From: Owenia fusiformis
Taxonomy: Eukaryota > Annelida > Polychaeta > Sabellida > Oweniidae
Assembly (NCBI GenBank): GCA_903813345.2
Contig: CAIIXF020000004.1
Location: forward strand, 20,060,477-20,124,476
Length of the DNA stretch: 64,000 bases
Reading direction: 5' to 3'
Program-made: the position numbers and the translations under genes
In this document: piece by piece, positions 49,301 through 60,985 of the stretch
Layout of the letters: each line of letters starts with the position of its first letter
Numbering within the stretch: the stretch's first letter is position 1
Notes under the pieces: generated by a model
The model's input: the letters and a program-made list of their open reading frames with translations, nothing else
Told to the model about the DNA's origin: nothing
Databases searched by the model: none

Positions 49301-52300
49301 GTAAGGAAGTTCCACATACATTCAGAAATGCTGCAATTCTGTAAGAAAAAGTGGGAAAATATTAACGAAATAATGATCATTGAATTTCATTTCATAGGAA
49401 AGGATATTTGTGTTACAAAACTTCAATGGGGATCTCTAGAATAAAGTTAACTACATTCTGTTTGTTACGAGTCCCATCATGCAACATAACAGTTGCAGAT
49501 GGAATCCCATAATGCAATAGACAACAGATGAGTTCTCATAATGAAACATAGCTTTCAGAAATTCAAACAGAGTGGTTTAAACACAGAAACACTAAAGTGA
49601 GTTCAACATTTATAGAAACATTGTGCTGCTTACAAGATTATGTGACAATTTTATAACAAAGTGCAAGTGTTGAACAATGAGTAGAATTCCTACGAATAGA
49701 CCAATGACAAGCAAAGCACAGCAATATGAGCAAGTTGTATTTGAACTTTAAACTCAACTCTTTTAAACACCGAAAACTGTTAAAGTAAATGTGAAATATA
49801 ATAGGAAAGAAAGTTCATGTCATGACGAGTAAAAGTCAACAATATTAGAGAAAATAACATTTTAAGGATTATTGTGGAGCTAGCATGGGATACACGATAC
49901 ATTTGGTTGTTTTGCATGTACAGTACATGTATTTTTGTAATCCATGAAATTTTACAGCTTTTCTACAGCAGAAGCAGGCAGAGTAGAAAGTGTGTCCCAT
50001 GATCCAAGACAACAGAGAAGACGATATGAAGTCCCATGAATCCAATTTCATTGATGCTGAATTTATTGGTTCAGTCATCTCAGGGGAAAAATGTTAATGA
50101 TTGTACAAATGTTTACACATGAAAAACATTAAAGTGTAATGTAAAAACTACACCTTTCAAATATAAGCATTTAGAATGAGAGAAAATATACATGTACATA
50201 CGATGATAGATGGGAAAACTAACTAGGAGCCCTTCCCTGTGGAATTGATGAAGCTGGAAAATGTAATGTAAATTATTATGACAATGAATTTCATACCTCA
50301 CTGCTACGACGCTGTCTCTTATTTGAATCATGATCTCGAGAATGTGGACGCTTTCCACGATCCCGATCTCTATCTCTACGATCATTATCGCGTCCTCTGG
50401 ATCTGTTATCACGCCCAGGGCTACGAATAATGTTGCCATGACGGTCACGCTCACGTTTGTCAGCCTGGCGACTACGTATCACTGCCCGTGCACGCTCCGC
50501 CTCCAATGGGGAAAATAGGGGTTTTGCTCCCAGAATGCCAGGCCCACCTACAAGAGATTGAGTTGCATTACACAGGAACATGAGTTGCATTTCACAGGAA
50601 CATGAGTTGCATTACACAGGAACATGAGTTGCACTACACAGGAACATGAGTTGCATTACACAGGAACATGAGTTGCATTACACAGGAACATGAGTTGCAT
50701 TACACAGGAACATGAGTTGCATTACACAGGAACATGGAAGTGTCTTTTGTAGAATCACACTGTTTTATTTTAATACTGACGAGCTACATTATATACATTG
50801 GATATCTTATGTACAGTTAATTTTGTTACTTAAAAATTCCATTAAAACAGCGATTCAAATATTCTAAACAAAATGTAACCAAGATTATTCTTAAAAGATA
50901 CATAAAGTGTCCAATGAGTACTTTAATTTTTAATGATTTCGATCTAATATTACATCACCATAAAGACAGTGTTCCTTACCCATATTAGGCTGCATGTTTC
51001 TTGCCATGTTTTGCTGCATGTTGCCTTGGAAACCCTGCATGTTTTGCTGCAGTTGCAGTTGCTGTTGCATTCTTTGTTGTTGCAGCATCTGCTCTTGTTG
51101 TTGCTGTAGCATTTGCTGTTGTTGCTTTATCTTCATTTGCTGTTGCATCTCCTGTTGACGTAATGCTGCCTCTTGCTGTTGTTGTCTCAGAGCCTCCTGG
51201 AAATAGTCTCAGAGAATAAACTTGTAGTTTGTATTGTATTTTGTTTAACATCAATGAAGGTGAGCAATACCTCTTGGGTATGTCCCGTATATGTACAGGG
51301 TCGTAATTGACGCAAATAATCCTGAAAGACAGACCCAGAAACCCCTCATTGGAGGAGTCCTGTGTTCTTTTAAGTGCACCCATACATAGGCATACAAGTA
51401 CACACCACAGCCTTTTTAGAAGTCGTGGACCACTCAAAACAGTCTCAAAACAAAATGTTGAATCTTTCATAATATGTGTACTTTAGGGACCAGTAAACTG
51501 AGATGATAACAATAATCCATTAAAAAGTATCAAACATTTTCCAAGCTGAAGACCGAGCAATTGACTTGCAAACTTGTATGGAAGGAATTAACTATTTAAT
51601 ACGCAAAACACCATAAAAAATCTTGGTAATTCACAAATTCAATATAAATGCAGTTTACAACACTGCTCCAAGTACCTGTTGTTGTTGCCTTAGCAAGTCT
51701 TGTTGTTGTTGTTGCTGAAGTCGCTGTTTTTCTTGCATGAGCTTCTGCTGGTGGCGCACTTCAACCTGCATGTCCTGTTGTTGTTCTCCTACGATCTTGT
51801 TCTGTGTGACAGTGATGGCATCCTTAAGAAGGTTGGCAGCATATTCCAACTGAGTTGTTGATAAAGGTCCTGCAGACTGATCTGAACAACAAAAGGTTGA
51901 AGAAATAAGCCATATATTAGTTAAACTTATCTCCACTATTGGCAGTCTGATAATGAAAAAACATGAGGCTACAATGGCCAAAAAACATGTTATTAAAAAA
52001 TGGCAAATTTCAAAGGTACAAGTACACATAGTTCCAACGGATGTTTGAAGATTAACATTTAACATTGGCAGTTATCATTTTGATGATTCATATTTCCACA
52101 ACTATGTGCTGACTCAACTAGATAACACAAACAGTAAGCCCAAGGTGCAGCAAATCCCACTGAACAGTGTAGACAACACTGAAATCATGTCTCAAAATGG
52201 CCATCATAGATGTATAGCCAAGAGATACAGCGTCATTCTTGCATGTTTATACATAGGCATATAATTTATCAACAAATTCAATCCACCACCATTTTTTCAA

Positions 52301-54084
52301 ATACCTACCCTTTAAACAAGTTGACAAAAAAACTCCAGTTAAAGTAGAAACTGTCGAAGGACCTTCATAGAAAATGGCTGACATTTGAACCCTTTATTAG
52401 CCAGTCTGGGCAATAATTCAAATACCCAATATTGTTTCTGTACTACTAGTGTACACATGCCAATTGCATGTTCTGCTGGAAAGCCAATTTTGAAAATAAC
52501 CACTGGTTAAATATGATTGCCATTTTAGTGCAAATCTTAGAGTAGTATTTTAGTTACAACTATAAAACTGTAATATTAATGTTTTTAATTCCAAAAATTA
52601 GTTCAAAATCTAATTAAATAAAAAATATAGTGAACTTCTTGAAAAATGGCAGTTTTAAACACGCTATATTATGAGTTTTGCTATAACTGGAAAATAGTGT
52701 AGTGATATACAGATATTTTACTTACTTGATCTTGAAGACGGAGTGTTGTAGGATGAATCAAATTTGCTCTCATTTGAACCATTGAAATTCCTGGAATACA
52801 TACAGGCAAAGTAAATATATCAGGGCTTTTAATAACAGAGATCATTTCAGTATGCATATTATTTTGCAGTTTGGCAGATTGCTCCATCAATATAAATATT
52901 TGCCAAAACCAGTTCAGCCTTGACGAGTATAATATTGAAAATTCTTTACATAGTAATAATATGATCACAACCAAGTCTGTTTTGTTTTGTTAGGTAGTGA
53001 ATCAATTTAAGGTCTGAATGGGGTGGGTGACTTCAAGGGCCATTGCTGCAACAAGATCAACATTTATACAGCTGATTCATTCATATTAATAAACTATAGC
53101 AGGCAATGTGTTTCAATGATCTCCAATATTAAAGATGTTGTGAATTACATGCCATCCTATGAAGTTTAAAACCATGTTGAAAACTTAAGAAATTGTGACA
53201 TATTGAGATGTTATGGGCACGAATAAAATAAAATGCTTTGCAGGATTGTACCTAATTTTTAGCCAGGGGGAACGTTTTCACAACAATACCAAGAGAATAT
53301 TGAGGTCATGGCTACCTGGTGATGGTGAAATAAAACTTACCCAAGAATACTTGAATTGCCCATGGGTGCCTTAGAACCTCCAGAATTCTGTAAGTAACAA
53401 TAATGAATTTCGTAAATAACATACAATACTAAAATATTTTACAATGAAGAAAAAAAAATTATACTGTTCGATATTTGGCACATTCATGCCTACTAATATG
53501 GGCAATCTTTTGGTCAATAATGCCAACCTCCTTCTTGATGAAAATTCAAGATGGTTACCAAAATTGTTGATACCCTGAACAGCCTTCTTCAAGAAAATCA
53601 TTCTTTCTCAAACTAAAATCAAATATGCAATTCCTACCCCTCTTATATTAGATCCACCATATTGATCCTGTGCAGGGCCATCTCCAAGGAGACCAAATGA
53701 GCCAAGGTTCTGCTGCTGCATCTGATTCATCATACGCTGTTGCTGTGGAGTGTCACCTAGCAACCCTGGGTTTCCACCTTGATGACCCATTCCCGAAGGA
53801 CTCCCAAGAATGCTACGTGTGGCTGCTGCGGCATTGCTCATAATCGTGTTCTGGCTCATACCACCCATTGACATACGATTTGCGCTACTTGTTTGTCCAC
53901 CCATCATGCCTCTGTTATTTCCCATCATGCCTCGATCCTGAGTATCACGATCCAGCCTTGTGCGATCTTCCCGACCTCCCATTCTTCTGTGATCCTGAGA
54001 CATTGGGGGTGCCATTGCACGGTCTCTATCACGACCCATGATACCTCTATCACGTGATCCCCCTTGATTGCGATACATAGACAT
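34765..54084 (-). CDS. CIZ1/ZEP-like matrin-type zinc-finger nuclear protein
   Basis: Nineteen coding exons join in consistent phase into a complete 948-residue protein. Layout: Arg/Asp/Met/Gly-rich N-terminus (1-150), Gln-rich coiled segment (~190-325), basic RD/RS-rich segment (~350-440), acidic/Lys-rich linker (445-523), three C2H2-like fingers (C534-H555, C602-H623, C634-H657), Lys/Glu helix (660-700), matrin-type finger (C743, C746, H760, H766), acidic segment (775-920) and an RG-rich tail (934-948). Human CIZ1 (about 900 residues) has the same order: Gln-rich N-half, C2H2 fingers, matrin-3-homology finger, acidic end. Drosophila ZEP is similar. Such proteins bind nuclear matrix, DNA and RNA; CIZ1 acts in S-phase entry and chromatin anchoring. 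ATG 54084 has an in-frame TGA 15 nt upstream. Which family member it is stays open. Confidence 0.85.
37012..37072 (+). repeat. Fragment of the ATGTCACCACC element (right end)
   Basis: GTTACAGATGCCGACCGCCG followed by CCATCACTTTTGGTGGTGCC matches the right terminus of 37628-39344. It lies in a neighbouring intron of the CIZ1-like gene. Confidence 0.6.
37628..39344 (+). mobile_element. ATGTCACCACC-ended element expanded by ~145-bp tandem units rich in AGGTCA half-sites
   Basis: Left end ATGTCACCACC, right end GGTGGTGACAT; the right end also forms a CACCACTTTTGGTGGTG hairpin and is preceded by a GC-rich CGCCAACCGCCGGA tandem (39215-39295). The core (about 37690-39130) is ten diverged units of 130-155 bp. 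Each has TGACCTTGAGAAGGTCATTG and AAGGTCAAATGTCAAATC, hence AGGTCA-TTGA-AGGTCA direct repeats. It sits in the 6.5-kb intron of the CIZ1-like gene, upstream of the LRR gene on that gene's strand. No protein is encoded. Confidence 0.8.
40634..43129 (+). CDS. Single-pass leucine-rich-repeat transmembrane protein, nested in an intron
   Basis: Two exons, 40634-41032 and 41441-43129 (phase 0), give 695 residues. ATG 40634 follows an in-frame TAA (40595-40597). Residues 1-27 form a signal peptide; an LRR N-terminal cap follows (C30, C34, C36, C43). About 15 LRRs run from ~150 to ~590 (LETLDLSHNWITSLQPN, LKILYLQNNHLSVLPEGIFS). Then come a C-terminal cap (NPFNCECKLAGLAEWIF with later Cys), a transmembrane helix (~654-675) and a 20-residue tail ending YGAINTDE. 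There is no TIR or kinase domain, so despite a Toll-like ectodomain it is not a Toll receptor as written. It is probably a cell-surface adhesion or ligand-binding receptor (inference). The whole gene lies on the opposite strand inside the CIZ1-like intron. AATAAA followed by a GT-rich stretch is at 43791. Confidence 0.88.
43791..43796 (+). terminator. Probable poly(A) signal of the LRR gene
   Basis: AATAAA followed at once by TGTGTTTGT, 660 nt past the stop and only ~16 bp from the splice donor of the CIZ1-like exon on the other strand (43813). Earlier signals are not excluded. Confidence 0.45.
43813..48464 (-). CDS. CIZ1-like gene, basic/acidic linker and three C2H2 fingers
   Basis: Exons: 48464-48365, 46818-46775, 46401-46210, 45666-45604, 44826-44672, 44373-44289, 43917-43813. 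Finger 1 is split between exons: CHACNVKCDEG then SFKRHMSGRRH. Finger 2 is CAICQKHFGVRGLQQHYRDS-EH. Finger 3 is CILCKTGKFANYSVYCDHLN-TKSH with a leading CDKG. All have C-x2-C and H-x5-H spacing, as in U1/matrin-type fingers. The exon at 48365 leaves through a weak GTTTAG donor. The exon at 45604 opens into a minisatellite made of its own 3' end and donor. Confidence 0.87.
45085..45603 (-). repeat. 62-bp minisatellite made from an exon end and splice donor
   Basis: Eight intronic units (period 62, one deletion variant of 54) follow the exon 45666-45604 in its direction of transcription. Each repeats the exon's 3' end (encoding CHACNVKCDE), then GTAAGTATAAC and an intron-derived ATGTCATGTCATGTTATG. 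Thus nine GTAAGT donors stand in a row, the exon itself being the first. The period is not a multiple of three; reading into the second unit meets a stop. Confidence 0.92.
48465..50296. other. Intron of the CIZ1-like gene
   Basis: No gene or repeat was recognised. The neighbouring introns 46819-48364, 51882-52725 and 52791-53340 are likewise featureless. Confidence 0.45.
50297..54084 (-). CDS. CIZ1-like gene, N-terminal exons
   Basis: Exons in transcription order: 54084-53638, 53387-53341, 52790-52726, 51881-51676, 51196-50980, 50547-50297. The first encodes RDRGIMGRDRDRAMAPP- and MGG-rich sequence with PSGMGHQGGNPGLLG. The fourth and fifth encode KLMQEKQRLQQQQQQDLLRQ and a long QQQ/MQQ stretch. 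The sixth encodes FSPLEAERARAVIRSRQADK then RDRDRDRGKRPHSR. The Gln and RD stretches are low-complexity, probably disordered or coiled, and may drive RNA binding or condensation (inference). An acceptor-like TTTCTAG sits ~25 nt before ATG, so a non-coding first exon probably lies upstream. Confidence 0.85.
50555..50735. repeat. 22-bp minisatellite beside a splice acceptor
   Basis: About eight units of CATGAGTTGCATTACACAGG plus AA, starting ~8 bp from the acceptor of the CIZ1-like exon 50547-50297. The polypyrimidine tract is adjacent to, and partly shared with, the first unit. Confidence 0.88.
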
Positions 54085-55867
54085 AACTAAAGCTGATCAG
54101 TATCTGCAACTAGAAATATATGCCATAGGTTACAAGGAGAGTTATCTTAGCCCTGAGCAAACTTCGATGTATGGGGTTTGTTACTTCGTCATGGGATTAT
54201 TTTGACCATGGCTAATAATTCAGTCATCTTGGATGAAGATCTCACCCATGGATTGGAGATTTTGATATATCTTTGAAAATTTCTGAAAAAAATCATGGTG
54301 GACTGTGTAAATTGAAAATATAAGCCAATGTCGATATAATAGCCTTATGGTCAACACAGCCCAGGAACAAATTAACCCCATCCGTCGATGTTCGACGGAG
54401 GACCCAGCTTATATCAAAATGAATAATTGTCTTCCAAAAATTATCTATAATTGACAAAAATGAGTTTCATTGATATTAATTTTTGATTACAAAGCATTTT
54501 AAGGAATTGGAACTGTAAATAAGTTAGGTCTTAGGGTCAAGTTGAAGTTTCAATGTTGAACCTAAAATATTTTCAATCCATGTTTGTTTTTTGAAACTTA
54601 AATAATAAAGTGAAATCTCCAACAGGCAAGGTCATAAACCAAGACAGCAGACTGCGGAAATTTGAATTATTTTCGGAAAAAATAAAATCTCATTATACCC
54701 TTTGCCTCCTAGTTCACTCCCAAATAATTTGGGTAGGTATATATGTGCAGCATGGCCAATTTTGGCTTTGAGCATATAATATGCAAATTGGCCAATTTGA
54801 GAGGAAAAGACATGGAAAAATTGTCTAAGAAAGTACCCCTTTTCAGTCACAATTCAGCTTTTCTTCAAAAATTGTATTAAATTTGTTAAATCAGTTGCTG
54901 AGACCTGGGACAAATCACTAGAAAAGTTGATTTTTAGTCAATTTTTGATATTTTAGGAAATTTAGTCCCAGCTCGACATATCTATGAAGTTGCAAGGAAT
55001 AAAATGGACATTTATAAGGCTCCAGAGGAATTAACATGGAAACCTTCAATCTTGTAAGGAAATATACATGGAAGAAATGGGGTCTTTAGCACGGCACATA
55101 GGTATTAAGAAGTATATTGAAACCCCCGGGCCTTCGCCCTACATACAATGCAAACAATCAATTTGTTTGAAATTTAGAAAGTCATGAGCATAAGACAAGA
55201 GCCATTCACTCATAATTTTATGTCCCAATTCCTACAGTGTAAGCTGAGACTAAGATTATAAGATTTGCCCATCGCAGTGTTTGTTGAAGACTTGGCTAGC
55301 AGCACTGCCACAAAAAACTTTTAAAAATCAAAAAAGTAGACTACAGATCTACAGAATGATTAACATTTCGTAAAGTTCCAAGAGATAAGTTGCAATCTGA
55401 AAACATGGAACAATTGCAAATCATCTTTTTCACTATACAGACACATAATTTTATAATTATTTATTATATGCTAAATTAGACGAAAAATTATCAAATTATA
55501 GTGAAATTAAAACTCACACTTTTCCAGGTACGAGATGGCGCCACAAACGAGCTAGTCTCAAAGCGTTTTAGAAAATTTGTAAATAAATACTTGAATATTT
55601 GTAAATGAACATAATTTTATTTACTTAGTATAACTATATAGTAATACTTCGTCCTCTCAAATGTCAGAATTTCATAAGAACTATCAAATTAGTTGAACAA
55701 AGTAAAAAACTTTTTTCGAGGCTTTATGCAGTTTATGGTATCTAGAAACCTTTTTTACAATAGCCAATCAAGGGCTCTAAAAACTAGGTCAATTTAGAAA
55801 CTCCCTAATTGAATTTTTCAAAACTTTGATGGAGGATTAAAACTTTTTAGAGGATTACTTCATCAAA
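54085..55867. promoter_or_regulatory. Divergent promoter region between the CIZ1-like gene and SAPCD2
   Basis: The two genes start 1.8 kb apart on opposite strands. On the minus strand a GTGAGT donor (complement of 55512-55517) and a TTTCTAG acceptor just before ATG 54084 suggest a non-coding first exon near 55518-55600. A GATGGCGCC motif (about 55534) lies in that putative exon. No TATA box is convincing. Upstream of SAPCD2 an in-frame TAA at 55838 precedes ATG 55868. Exact start sites are not visible. Confidence 0.45.
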
Positions 55868-58800
55868 ATGATGACTATTCAGCCTAAATCGACTTTGGAT
55901 AGTTTACCCAAACAGTTTGTTACAAGCTTAAGGACACTTTTTGATATTTTAGACGACAAAAATCTAGGTTTTGTGAACATAAGCGACATTGAAAGTAGAT
56001 GGTCCCAACAGGACGATGGGATAGTTGGATTACCTAAGGGTATTATAGAAGCTTTACATAAAGTGACACCACCAAATGGACAGTTATCATTTGAAAGATT
56101 TGTTGGCGGACTCAAAATTGCGATATTACGTTCCAAGAATGAACCACCTATGAGTCGAAGTTCAGTTGGAAGCCACGACCGAGTCCAGGATGGACCATAT
56201 ACTCAGCAACATAGGAGACATCTTATCTCAGATCAGGAAATGCCTCCCCCTCCTCCACCAAGATACCAACAACCTCCACCTTACACAAATCGCAGTGATA
56301 ATCCACCTGAACAACCCCGCCCATTCCAATCTTATAGACAGCCAGCGACGCTTTCTGTGCGCCCTCAAAAGGTTGCCCCTCAGCAACGCACAATGAGCAT
56401 GCCACAACTGAACAAAAACAATGATTACCAGCCTCATTCAGTTCAACATAGACCCCAGAATGCCAACATTTACCAATCCGCAAGGTCTAGTTCACAATTG
56501 CCTTCCAATTCTGTTCCTTCAATGAATAATGTAAACCCAATACCAAATAAGGATAGTCAACCTCGGGAACGATTGGGTAGCGTACCAGCAAGGAGAGATG
56601 AACAGCCCTATGACATTCCAGCAAGTAGTAGAGATTCAAGATCTGTTTTTAATGGTACTAATACAGTTTTCAATTAAAGAATCAACATTTTGTGAATGAC
56701 CAATTTGATATAATTACAGAGTAACTGTATAATTGAGACCTGCGACCCTCATCCTTTAGGTACAAACCTTTTTCTGAAATGTTTCAAAGAATTGCTTACT
56801 AACTGAATAAGCAGCATGGCAAGTTCTAAAATAAAGTACTCCCATATTTTTCATTTCAAATTCAATATTTTAAGTCCAGTTTTGATACTAGTATCAGAAA
56901 AGAAAGTCTGCTATCTGGCTATGCACTAATCATGCAAGGTACATTATCCCGCCCACTTTGTTGAATTTTCTATCAAAAATGGGCTGATCCCCCCTCCGTT
57001 CATTTTGTACAATCACTGGCCCTGATTATATGAATGAATTTTAAATCTTTTTGGTGTTTTAGGGTCAAAGTTACAGATACTGGCTGTTTGTTCATAAATT
57101 TCTTAAATAAATAATTATATTTTACAGAGCATGTAAATATGGCACTACCAAATAAAACTGGAAGATCTGCTGAAGAGCCAATAGGTGGGGCTGTCGCAGT
57201 CCGAAGACGAGATTCTGTGAAGAAACGTGAGGCAAGACGTCATACCTTGTCAAGTGGGGTTGATTACAATATGGTACATAATTACTAAAAATAAATGAAA
57301 GTTTGTTCAGCAAATGAAAGCAAATAGGCTTAGCCAGTGCTGCCACATGGGAATGCTTGTTTATCCTTGCATCCCGAGTAAAAAAAAACAGCTTGCCATA
57401 CCACTGGTACTGTTAGTGGTGATTTTTGTAAACAGACTACTTTTTACCATTGACTTAACAGATGGTTTATTAGTTGAAAAAATTACCATGCAAATGAGAT
57501 GAAAATTATTGACCAATCAGAGAGCATGTAATACACTACTAATAGATCACTAATACACCACTTATACATCACTCCTGAAGTCTCAGATATTACTAATAGA
57601 CCACTAATACATCACTCACTGAAGTCTTATACACCACTAATACACCATTACTAGTCTAAATGACTACTAACAAATCACTCCTGAAATCTCAGAATTTTAT
57701 ACATCCATAAGGTGCAAAATCCCTATAGTGCTAAATGCAGTGAGAAATCTGAATAAGATTCAACATGTACATCTTCTACCTTTATGATTATGTTGAGCAA
57801 GATTCAATTAAGTCCAGTCACCCTTCTGGTTGTAATGCTACATTTCATTGTAGAATTAATTCCCTCACATTTTAACAATTTCCACCAGTTAAAAGGGGTT
57901 TCTTATTCTAAGAGATCAGTTTTAATACACTGCTAATAGACCATTCCAGAAAAAATTGATTTAATACACAACTTACAAACCACTCCACCTAAAAAAAACT
58001 TACAGTGGTGCATTAGTTGAGTATTGCCAGTTTAAATACATAACTTACAATCCATTTGACTAAATAACTTTTCATGGTGTATTGGTGATCTATTTGTGAT
58101 GTATTAGTGGTATATTAGATTTATTTTTATATGGATGGTTAATATATAGTCTAAAGATACATCCAGCTATGGAATTTTACATAGCAGGGGCTTGGTGTAT
58201 ATGTGACAACCAAAGAATGACAGACTCGTGATGAATATTTGTGTTGCAGATAAAACGTATAAAGCAGTTAGAACAGGAAAGAGACATTCTAATGCAAGGT
58301 CTACAATGTGCAGAAAAGGCCAAGGACTGGTACCACGAACAATTAAATATAGTAACTGAAAAGCAAAAATATATTGGAAAATCAAACACTGTTGTAAGTA
58401 GAGCTGAATGCAAAAGTTATAATTTCTTGTATTTAGTATTTATTGTGTTGACATCACTCATAGTATAATCATTTCCTGGGATGATAATGCATTAATAAAA
58501 GTGACTGAAAATGCTATTAGCAAATCCACAACCTGCGTTTGTTTTAACTCTTTTGTATGCATCCAATTTGGCAAATTTGGGTGCAAAAATTGTTCTAAAA
58601 ACAGGACGGAAAAAAAGTTGACTTTTGATATGATTTGATATGACCTCTTTCTCTTATCATTCATTAAACATCCATGATGCTTTGCTACGTGGATGTTTAA
58701 TGAATGACAAGAGAAAGAGGTCATATCAAACATAGATTTTTTATGTCAATTCTATGAATATAACAAACATTTTTGTTCTAAAAGTCCCAATATAGGTATC

Positions 58801-60985
58801 AAAAAGAGAATACAATTACAAACAGATGAAAACAGACTTGTTTTCTGAATGTTTGACAACACTAGAACAATATAAATGACTGCTCATATTTTCACTTTCA
58901 ATCAATTCTATTTGTTCCACTTAAATTATTGACAATAAGTCTAGAAGGTAATATTAGACATAAAGATTCCATCCCTTGGCCTAGAAGAAATGTACACCTG
59001 TTTCTAGATTGGTCTTACACAGCTGGACAGCAAGGCCCCCAGTTTCAATTGTCTGCGATGTTATGTTTGGCATTAAAATCTTTACAGTATTTCTAAAATT
59101 GGATCCCTCAAAAATGGCAGCATGATTCAAACTAAGAAATAACTTTAAATGTTTATTGATCCAATTGTTTCCAGGACAATTCTGTTGAAGCGGCACAAGA
59201 AAGACTAAACTTCCAAACATCTCGAATATTTGAAGTTAACCAACAGCTACAAGCTTTGATAGACAGTTCTGAAAAGGTATGTAATAAGGTGTTAAATTGA
59301 TGTATATTGCAAAGGTATTTCACTTGCTAGGTATTGTACTTACAAAGGTATTTCACTTGCTAGATATTGTACTTACAAAAGTGTTTCACTTGCTAGGTAT
59401 TGTACTTACAATGGTATTTCACTTGCTAGGTATTGTACTTACAAAGGTATTTCACTTGCTAGATATTGTACTTACAAAAGTGTTTCACTTGCTAGGTATT
59501 GTACTTACAATGGTATTTCACTTGCTAGGTATTGTACTTACAAAAGTGTTTCACTTGCTAGGTATTGTACTTACAAAGGTGTTTCACTTGCTAGGTATTG
59601 TACTTACAAAAGTGTTTCACTTGCTAGGTATTGTACTTACAAAGGTGTTTCACTTGCTATGTATTGTACTTACAAAGGTGTTTCACTTGCTAGGTATTGT
59701 ACTTACAAAGGTATTTCACTTGCTAGGTATTGTACTTACAAAGGTGTTTTACTTGACAGTTCTTACTGCATGTGTATGTTGAGTCAACCTTGTTATTTAA
59801 ATTCTGCCAGTGCATTCAAAACATTTTTCTTCAGTTTTTGACACTCCTTATTTCCAAAAGTTCAATTCTCTTCAAGTGCATTGGAAATATGGTGATGTTG
59901 ACCAAATGGTGGGATGCAAGTGTTTTATTAAACAATGATTTTAAAGTCTAACAAGTTTTAACTGTAATATAAATATTGGATTTAAACACTACATCAATAT
60001 TATCCTGCATTACCAAATTAAGTGCACTAATTGCACTATCGATTACACCACTGTGCAGCATTTACACTAAATGATTCAAACAATTCGGAGTCTGCATTTG
60101 GAATACTTTTGTTTGACCCATGGTCATGTGATATAAAGATGAGCTTCTAATTCATTGCTCAACATCAATCACATTTAATTACGTCATCAGCGCATGTATT
60201 GATCACATTCCTATTAATGTGGACAATTCACATTCAACATTGCACCCGTGCATAGGTGTAGCCAGGGGTGCGATCACATACCCCGGCCCTGCCATCTGTA
60301 GCAATAATACATGTAGATGGTGGAAAACGAGAAACAAGAATTGTCGTGTGGAATAATTATAAGTTCAACTATGAACTTCGGCTTATCTCCTCAATGATGT
60401 TCATGTACACTTGAATGGATACTACTAGTTGCTGTAGCAATTCTGATATTTATATTCCAGGGGTTTCCTCTACACATGGGTCTTGCTGTTCCTCACAAAG
60501 CAGAAAGTCAAGTGAACTATGACCCCAATGCACTGGAAATGATGAAAGCTCAAAACAGACTTTTGACTCAGGTAGGGGCATCTTATTCCACAATTGCAAC
60601 ATACCATTTGTTGCACCAATGGAATATATAAAGTAGCTACAAGTAATGTTTATTTTTGACCACTTTGCAGCCAGGTTGTGCCTTTCGTCATGTTAATCCC
60701 CAAGGTATGATTTTCCACCTGTACGAACAATCACAGAAACAATCACATGTAGTAGATTCTGCAAAGTACAATATGTACCACAATGTGAAATGCTAAGAAT
60801 TCAACACAATTATTACAATATGCATTATTTATGCAGAAACGTTTTTGATTATTTTCCAGGAAGTTGGCCAGAAAAGTGGAAGAATCTCGATACTGGAACG
60901 GGAAAAGGCTCAATTGATCCGTGAGATGTTTGATGCTAGATCCAAATCTAAACCACAAAACTATGAGGACTCAACTTTTATGTGA
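55868..60985 (+). CDS. SAPCD2: SAPCD2 homologue (suppressor APC domain-containing protein)
   Basis: Six exons, 55868-56654, 57128-57273, 58250-58393, 59175-59276, 60461-60571 and 60860-60985, join in phase to 471 residues (human SAPCD2 is about 394). The N-terminal SAPC domain reads FVTSLRTLFDILDDKNLGFV then DIESRW and LSFERFVGGLK (residues ~15-85). A Pro/Gln/Ser-rich linker with PPPPPP (~90-290) follows, then RREARRHTL-type sequence, coiled coil (312-393), and a conserved C-terminal coil (GRISILEREKAQLIREMFDA). The end is DSTFM, a class I PDZ ligand. In vertebrates SAPCD2 controls spindle orientation and planar division at apical junctions and binds polarity/LGN-type partners. ATG 55868 is the first after an in-frame TAA. 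Confidence 0.92.
57527..58110. repeat. Inverted arrays of CTAATACACCACTAATAC-type repeats
   Basis: The left half has CTAATAGATCACTAATACAC and relatives; the right half has their inverse (TGGTGTATTGGTGATCTATT, GATGTATTAGTGGTATATT). The whole is an imperfect ~580-bp inverted repeat in the SAPCD2 intron 2. Confidence 0.65.
58634..58730. repeat. 97-bp near-perfect hairpin
   Basis: TTTGATATGACCTCTTTCTC and the next ~22 bases pair with the inverse at 58690-58730, leaving an ~11-nt loop. Length and pairing resemble either a MITE or a long miRNA-type precursor. It lies in SAPCD2 intron 3, sense strand. Confidence 0.7.
59308..59757 (+). repeat. 33-bp minisatellite in SAPCD2 intron 4
   Basis: About 13.5 units of AAAGGTATTTCACTTGCTAG plus GTATTGTACTTAC, beginning ~30 bp after the exon donor at 59277. 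Each unit carries two GTATTT/GTATTG donor-like sites after AG. Variants (GGT/GAT, AAG/ATG) alternate in a higher-order pattern. A stop-free 33-bp period creates a false open frame. Confidence 0.9.

Noticed and set aside
50985-51470. Minus-strand Thr/Ala-rich 161-residue frame
   Set aside because: Out-of-frame reading of the CAG/CAA-rich exon 51196-50980.
59297-59782. 161-residue frame of KVFHLLGIVLT repeats as a membrane protein
   Set aside because: Same artefact from the 33-bp intronic minisatellite of SAPCD2, lying between two well-supported exons.
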